This document shows, one piece after another, positions 59,179 to 64,000 of a stretch of 64,000 bases of DNA (the stretch's first letter is position 1; the number at the start of each line of letters is the position of its first letter). Below the pieces are notes generated by a model, which made no database searches, was not told the DNA's origin, and saw nothing but the letters and a program-made list of their open reading frames with translations. The position numbers were made by a program, and so were the translations under genes. The stretch is from the NCBI GenBank assembly GCA_031385325.1, contig JANNBJ010000006.1, positions 1 to 64,000 of the forward strand, read 5' to 3'. This DNA is from SYFY01 sp031385325. Its GTDB lineage: Bacteria; Pseudomonadota; Gammaproteobacteria; Pseudomonadales; Azotimanducaceae.

Positions 59179-60831
59179 TTAAATTGTCGCGGTCAGCTCA
59201 CCAAGCTTCTTCGTCAAAATCGCGTTTTCGCGATAGTCGATCGGAATGACCACCAGACTCGGTCCAGGTTCGTTGAAGGCTGCTTCCAGCGTCGCTTGTA
59301 GATCAGCGCTGTTTTCACAGCGGTGACCGCTCCAGCCGAACGCTTTGGCGAGGCCTAGCCATTCAGGGTTACCAAATGCGAGGTCCGTGTGGCGACCAAA
59401 TTCATTGGTCTGCTTCCAGGCGATGAGGCCATAGGCATGATCCTCCCAGACCATCATGACGATGTTGACGCCAAGACGGGTGGCCGTTTCCATTTCCTGC
59501 ACGTTCATCAGGAAACCTGCATCACCGCTGATACCGAGAATGCGTCGATCCGGATGGACCAAAGCGGCCGCAATGGCGCCAGGTAGCGCAAAGCCCATCG
59601 AACAGAAACCGTTGGGAATCAGACACGTATTGGGTTCATGGCAATGGTAATGGCGTGCAATCCACATTTTGTGGGCGCCAACATCCGACAGAAGAATATC
59701 GTTGGGGCCAAGCACGGCTCGCGAATCCCAGATCGCCTTCTGCGGCCGAATCAGGCCCTTCTGGTCATCATCCTTGTACTCTTCAAGGTCTGCTTTCATC
59801 ACTGCACGAGCATTGCTCTGATTGGCCAGGTCGAAGCGGAGACCGGTTGAAGCGTTGACGCGCTCGTTGAGCATCCACAGGAAGTGGCCAAGATCACCGA
59901 CAACCTCGACCTGCGGGTGATAGTACTCATCAATCTCTGCAGGTAGAAAATCCGCATGGATGATCGTCTTGGTCTTGCTCGGGTTCCACAGCCGCGGGTG
60001 GTACTCCACCATGTCGAAACCCAGTGCCAGAACGACATCGGCTTCATCGATGGCAAAGTTCATCCGGTCTTTCGTACCGAGCCCTACCGTATACAGACAA
60101 TAGTCTGCATCCATATCGACACAGCCCTTGGCCATGAAGGTGCTGATGACGCCGATGCCAGTTTTCTCACACAACATCCTCAGCTGCTTGCTGGCCCTTT
60201 TACGGATGCAACCGTTACCGGCGATGATGATGGGCTTCTTCGCTTTGCTGAGCACCTCGAAGGCGTTGTTGACGACCTTGTCATCGGGAACCGGTCGGCG
60301 GAAGCGCACGGGTTTCATTGGCAGCGCATTGGTTGGCTGCTTGGCGATGTCTTCCGGTAATTCCAGATGCACCGCACCCGGTTTTTCCGTTCGCGCAATG
60401 CGAATCGCCTTGCGCACCATTTCTGGAATCGTGTCGGCGTGGCGAATCGTGTCGGCCCACTTCGTGACTGGTCGGAACATCGCGACCACATCCATGACCT
60501 GGTGCGATTCCTTGTGCAGCCGACGGGTTGAACCTTGTCCGGTCAACACCAGCATCGGTGCCCGATCCATGTTGCTGTCCGCTACACCGGTGATGAGATT
60601 GGTGGCTCCGGGGCCAAGCGTGCCGAGGCACGCAGCCGGATTACCAGTGAGGCGTCCATAGATTTCCGCCATGAACGCAGCCCCTTGCTCATGCCGCGTG
60701 AGAACAAAGCGGATCGTCTTCGACTCTTCCAGTGACATCATGAAGTGGGCGTTTTCTTCACCCGGTACACCAAAGATGTACTCGATGCCTTCTGCTTCCA
60801 GACACTGAACAAAAAGATCTGACGCCTGCAT
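59179..60831 (-). CDS. Acetolactate synthase-like thiamine diphosphate enzyme
   Basis: A 550-residue TPP enzyme. Glu48 in TRHEQGAAFMAE activates TPP; the pyrimidine-domain GPGATNLITG (about 73) and the pyrophosphate loop GISGDAGFLMNVQEMETAT (about 440) are complete. It looks like a catabolic acetolactate synthase or a related benzoylformate/oxalyl-type enzyme; no small regulatory subunit is adjacent. It lies 83 bases downstream of an omega-aminotransferase on the same strand. Confidence 0.85.
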   Translation of the reverse strand: MQASDLFVQCLEAEGIEYIFGVPGEENAHFMMSLEESKTIRFVLTRHEQGAAFMAEIYGRLTGNPAACLGTLGPGATNLITGVADSNMDRAPMLVLTGQGSTRRLHKESHQVMDVVAMFRPVTKWADTIRHADTIPEMVRKAIRIARTEKPGAVHLELPEDIAKQPTNALPMKPVRFRRPVPDDKVVNNAFEVLSKAKKPIIIAGNGCIRKRASKQLRMLCEKTGIGVISTFMAKGCVDMDADYCLYTVGLGTKDRMNFAIDEADVVLALGFDMVEYHPRLWNPSKTKTIIHADFLPAEIDEYYHPQVEVVGDLGHFLWMLNERVNASTGLRFDLANQSNARAVMKADLEEYKDDDQKGLIRPQKAIWDSRAVLGPNDILLSDVGAHKMWIARHYHCHEPNTCLIPNGFCSMGFALPGAIAAALVHPDRRILGISGDAGFLMNVQEMETATRLGVNIVMMVWEDHAYGLIAWKQTNEFGRHTDLAFGNPEWLGLAKAFGWSGHRCENSADLQATLEAAFNEPGPSLVVIPIDYRENAILTKKLGELTATI

Positions 60832-60914
60832 GCTTGGTTCCCCCGAATCCTTAGGTTGATTTTGAGTCTAGCACCTGACTTTGCCAGCGCATATGCAGTG
60901 CGTGCAGAACATCT

Positions 60915-62309
60915 TCAGCACCCGGCTCTGACCCAGGCCAGTGTTTCATTGAGCGCAACATCGAACTTGGTGAAGAGCTCATCGATCTGGGCTTCGTTGA
61001 TGATCAGCGGCGGACAGAACGCAATCGAGTCGCCGAGATTGCGCACGATGAGACCGTGAGCCTCACCGCGCTGAACACAATACGCGCCAACACCCTGTTT
61101 ACCGGCGAACGCCTGTTTTGTCGTCTTGTCCTGCACCAGTTCGATCGCGCCAATCAATCCGAGACCACGAACCTCACCCACCAGCGGATGATCGGCAAAC
61201 GACTTCAGCCGTTGCTGGAATACCTCCGCAACCTTTGCGACATGCGCGAATATCTGCCGCTCTTCAAAGATCTCCAGCGTTTTTAATGCCACCGCCGCAC
61301 ATACCGGATGTCCCGAATAGGTGAAGCCATGCGCAAAGGTTCCCATACTCGCGGACAGTTCAACCATGGGTTCGTACATGTATTCAGGGATGATGACCGC
61401 GCTGATTGGCAGATAGGCCGAAGACAGTGCCTTGGCCACAGACATCGTGGTTGGTTTCATACCCAGGGTCTGCGCACCAAATGGTTGACCGGTACGGCCA
61501 AAGCCACAGATCACCTCATCGTCGATCAACGCAATATCGTGTCGCTTAAGCACTTCTGCCACCGCGGGGAAGTAACCAGCGGGTGGAACGATGACACCGC
61601 CCGCACCCATCACCGGCTCTGCAATCATTGCCGCAATGGTCTCAGGCCCTTCTCTCAAGATCAGCGACTCGAGGTTGCTGACAATCCGACGCACAAAGTC
61701 TGCCTCGGTCTCACCCACCTGGCTGGCCCTGTAATAGTGCGGCGTATCCGTATGGAGCACGTTCGCAATCGGCAGGTCGAAGTGCGTATGAAAGTACGGC
61801 AGGCCAGTCAAAGAACCCGAAGCCACCGTCACTCCGTGGTAACCACGCCAGCGACTGATGATCTTCTTCTTGTCCGGCTTGCCGATGGCATTGTGGTAGT
61901 ACCACATGAGTTTCATCTGGGTGTCGTTGGCATCACTGCCTGACAAGCCAAAGAACACACGTCCTGCCGCAAAGGGCATCATGGCCTTCAGTTTTTCTGC
62001 GAGTAACACGCTCGGCTCGTTGGTCTTGCCGCCAAAGAGCTGTGAATAGGACAGTGTGCGCATCTGCTCTGTCGCGACCTCGACCAGCGCTTCTTCGCCG
62101 TAGCCCAGTGCGGTGCACCACAGCCCTGACATCCCTTCGAGATACTGCTTGCCGTGGTTGTCCCAGAGATACACGCCTTTTGCACGGGCATGCACCTTCG
62201 GACCGGTGGCGTGAAATTGCTTCAGATTTGTTGTCGGGTGGAGCAGATGCTGCAGATCCTTGGCTTCAATCGAGTCGGCGGGGAATTCGTTGTGCAGTGG
62301 ATTCGTCAT
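60915..62309 (-). CDS. Class III omega-aminotransferase (pyruvate-type)
   Basis: A 464-residue PLP aminotransferase. GLSGSDANDTQMKL (about residue 119), the gatekeeper Asp in VLIDDEVICGFGRTG (about 258), and the PLP Lys in SVAKALSSAYLP (about 288). The family transfers amino groups from putrescine, beta-alanine or other terminal amines to pyruvate. ATG 62309 (MTNPLHNEF) chosen over a frame to 62345. Next to alanine dehydrogenase, which could recycle the alanine produced. Confidence 0.87.
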   Translation of the reverse strand: MTNPLHNEFPADSIEAKDLQHLLHPTTNLKQFHATGPKVHARAKGVYLWDNHGKQYLEGMSGLWCTALGYGEEALVEVATEQMRTLSYSQLFGGKTNEPSVLLAEKLKAMMPFAAGRVFFGLSGSDANDTQMKLMWYYHNAIGKPDKKKIISRWRGYHGVTVASGSLTGLPYFHTHFDLPIANVLHTDTPHYYRASQVGETEADFVRRIVSNLESLILREGPETIAAMIAEPVMGAGGVIVPPAGYFPAVAEVLKRHDIALIDDEVICGFGRTGQPFGAQTLGMKPTTMSVAKALSSAYLPISAVIIPEYMYEPMVELSASMGTFAHGFTYSGHPVCAAVALKTLEIFEERQIFAHVAKVAEVFQQRLKSFADHPLVGEVRGLGLIGAIELVQDKTTKQAFAGKQGVGAYCVQRGEAHGLIVRNLGDSIAFCPPLIINEAQIDELFTKFDVALNETLAWVRAGC

Positions 62310-62383
62310 GATGGTGAGCTTGTGCAGAGTGCGTTTCACCAGCACTTTACGTGATCACCGTCGACGCAGCACCCGGATATTGT

Positions 62384-63475
62384 TCAGTGCAAAGGCGGCA
62401 ATTTCAGCGCATGGCGCACGGCCGGATGCATGACTTCGCCGTCCTGCACATTCAAGCCGCTCGCAAATCCTGGATCCTGCGCGAGCGCTTGTTGCCAGCC
62501 GAGATCGGCCAGTGCCCGAACATACGGCAACGTCACGTTATTCAGCGCCAGCGTCGACGTCCTTGCCACCGCGCCTGGCATGTTGGTAACGCAGTAGTGC
62601 ACCACACCCTCGTCGACGAATATGGGCTGATCGTGTGTGGTTGGCCGACTCGTTTCGAAACAACCGCCCTGGTCTATGGAAATATCGACCATCGCCGCGC
62701 CATTTGGCATACGCCTGACCAGTTCACGTGACACCAGTTTTGGCGTGCTGTCGCCTGGGATCAGTACAGCGCCCACAACCAGATCTGCATCGTGCACGTG
62801 TTCTTCAATGGCATCGGCCGAGGCCATGAGCACTCGAGCGCGGCCTTCAAAGTGGTCCACCAGCGAGCGCATCCGTTCGACGGACTTTTCCAGGATCGCA
62901 ACCTCCGCCTGCATGCCGACTGCCATAGCTGCTGCGTTGGCACCCGCAATGCCACCACCGAGAATCACGACACGGCCGGGCTGCACACCGGGAACTCCAC
63001 CGAGCAGAGTGCCTCGACCGCCATTGGCTCTTTGCAAGCACCAGGCACCGACCTGGATCGACATACGTCCGGCAACTTCACTCATGGGGCTCAGCAAAGG
63101 CAGCCCACCATGCGGACCGACCACCGTTTCATAAGCGATTGCGATGGCTCCCGATGCCATCAACGCCTGCGCCTGCGCTGGATCAGCAGCCAGATGCAGG
63201 TAGGTGAAGAGAATCTGGCCGGCACTGAGCCGCGCGCATTCATGCAACTGCGGCTCTTTGACTTTGACAATGAGTTCCGCTTCGAACGCAGCGTCGGTGC
63301 TAACGAGTTGCGCTCCTGCGGCACGATATTGCTGATCGGTAAATCCTATGCCTTCGCCAGCGCCATGCTCGACACACACAGTGTGACCAGCCCTGGTCAG
63401 TTCAAGCACGGAGGCGGGGGACAAGCCAACCCGATATTCGTGAACCTTGATTTCCTTTGGTACACCAATCCGCAC
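62384..63475 (-). CDS. ald: Alanine dehydrogenase
   Basis: NAD-dependent oxidative deamination of L-alanine to pyruvate and ammonium. A 363-residue member of the AlaDH/PNT family. GVPKEIKVHEYRVGLSP at the start, catalytic Lys in VKVKEPQ (about residue 74), His in YLHLAADP (about 95), and the Rossmann loop VVILGGGIAGANAAAM (about 170). The MPGAVARTSTLALNN segment (about 298) is family-typical. It lies 74 bases upstream of the aminotransferase start. Confidence 0.93.
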   Translation of the reverse strand: MRIGVPKEIKVHEYRVGLSPASVLELTRAGHTVCVEHGAGEGIGFTDQQYRAAGAQLVSTDAAFEAELIVKVKEPQLHECARLSAGQILFTYLHLAADPAQAQALMASGAIAIAYETVVGPHGGLPLLSPMSEVAGRMSIQVGAWCLQRANGGRGTLLGGVPGVQPGRVVILGGGIAGANAAAMAVGMQAEVAILEKSVERMRSLVDHFEGRARVLMASADAIEEHVHDADLVVGAVLIPGDSTPKLVSRELVRRMPNGAAMVDISIDQGGCFETSRPTTHDQPIFVDEGVVHYCVTNMPGAVARTSTLALNNVTLPYVRALADLGWQQALAQDPGFASGLNVQDGEVMHPAVRHALKLPPLH

Positions 63476-63515
63476 CAGTACCTCCGCACGTGTCCTGTCA
63501 ACCAGACGAGTCAGG

Positions 63516-64000
63516 TCAAATCAGATCCGCAGCCTGCAGATCGAATTCGCGCATCACAGCATCAGCATAGTCGATGCGACCAGTGAGCTGTTTCGAATCC
63601 CCATACACCAGCCGCAAACAGGCTTCTGCCATGTGTTCAACCGGGGTTACCCGGTGTTTGCTCTGTTCGTTGATCAGGTTGTGATGTACGGCGCCCGGTG
63701 TAGCCACCAGACCCGGAGATATCACATTGACGCCAATACCATCGTTGTAATGCTCAACGGCAAGACCTGTCGTGAACCGCTCGAGCGCTGCCTTGCACAT
63801 GCCGTACACCGCGCCACCTGATCGGCCGAGCGTCTTCTCCGGATGAATCGCTGCGTGTGATGAAATGTTGAGAATCCAGCCACTGCTTCGCGCGACCATG
63901 GCCGGCAGCACGCGCTGCGCGAGCTGGAATGGCCCCCATACCTGAACATCCATCATGAGTCGAAAGCGCTTCTCTGAAAAACTGGCGACCGGCGAATAAA
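63516..64000 (-). CDS. Short-chain dehydrogenase/reductase (SDR), N-terminus outside window
   Basis: The frame runs off the right edge, so the Rossmann GxxxGxG loop is not visible. The ~161 residues seen contain the catalytic Ser in LNISSHAAIH and the Tyr-x3-Lys in YGMCKAALERF, followed by the cofactor-loop ISPGLVATPG. Upstream of the ATG at 63956 the frame stays open and reads SDR-like (SPVASFSEKRFRL). NAD(P)-dependent oxidoreductase of unknown substrate, on the same strand as ald, 40 bases upstream of it. Confidence 0.88.
   Translation of the reverse strand, partial: YSPVASFSEKRFRLMMDVQVWGPFQLAQRVLPAMVARSSGWILNISSHAAIHPEKTLGRSGGAVYGMCKAALERFTTGLAVEHYNDGIGVNVISPGLVATPGAVHHNLINEQSKHRVTPVEHMAEACLRLVYGDSKQLTGRIDYADAVMREFDLQAADLI

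Overview
This looks like a chromosomal segment of a free-living gammaproteobacterium related to Pseudomonadales or neighbouring marine and soil lineages. The evidence is gene order. The right half carries blocks known from Pseudomonas: dsbB-algQ; hemB, ppx, trxA and rho; hemY-hemX-hemD-hemC-algR-algZ/argH; cyaA, lptM-lysA-dapF-DUF484-xerC-HAD; and sutA-glnK/ubiK-comM. It also carries the enterobacterial-type neighbourhood nudE/yrfG-hslR/pckA. Codon use is uniformly moderately GC-rich. I see no tRNA, rRNA, insertion sequence, CRISPR array or prophage. The species cannot be named from the sequence alone.

Layout. 1-15 kb is an accessory catabolic region: partial amidohydrolase, acyl-CoA ligase, DUF418 membrane protein, a split pair of MaoC-like hot-dog proteins, NTF2-like protein, methyltransferase, HSL-type esterase, cysteine synthase, amidase, D-aminoacylase-type amidohydrolase, PPOX-like protein, ketopantoate-reductase-like protein and a PhyH dioxygenase. 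15-24.4 kb is housekeeping: cysQ-nudE, yrfG-hslR, pckA, gshA-acpH, an orphan FliL-like protein, qor-dsbB and algQ/rsd. 24.4-28.7 kb has a 684-base lower-GC gap, then an orphan ParA-type ATPase, an ABC-F ATPase and an APH-fold kinase. 28.6-30.7 kb is an envelope-signalling module (ECF sigma, single-TM partner, exported double-PDZ protein). The 5' end of its sigma gene looks damaged. 31-37 kb is tetR-hemB, with palindromic operators upstream, then ppx, trxA, rho and a flavin reductase.

37-44 kb is the algZ-algR-hemC-hemD-hemX-hemY transcription unit, divergent from argH. It joins a LytTR two-component system to late porphyrin synthesis through 4-base gene overlaps. 44-50.7 kb is cyaA, then lptM (38 codons)-lysA-dapF-DUF484-xerC-HAD phosphatase, almost all overlapping. 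50.8-55.3 kb holds thrC, a short SutA-like protein, glnK (no amtB beside it), ubiK, comM and a c-type cytochrome. 55.5-64 kb is a second catabolic block: the two subunits of a methylcrotonyl-type CoA carboxylase, an acetolactate-synthase-like enzyme, an omega-aminotransferase, alanine dehydrogenase and a partial SDR.

No wholly new defence or mobile system is evident. The points most worth following are the palindrome cluster controlling tetR-hemB, the sigma/TM/double-PDZ module with its broken sigma start, the structured non-coding stretch ending in a terminator before ubiK, the isolated low-GC gap plus ParA, the short SutA, and two overlooked small membrane-protein frames.
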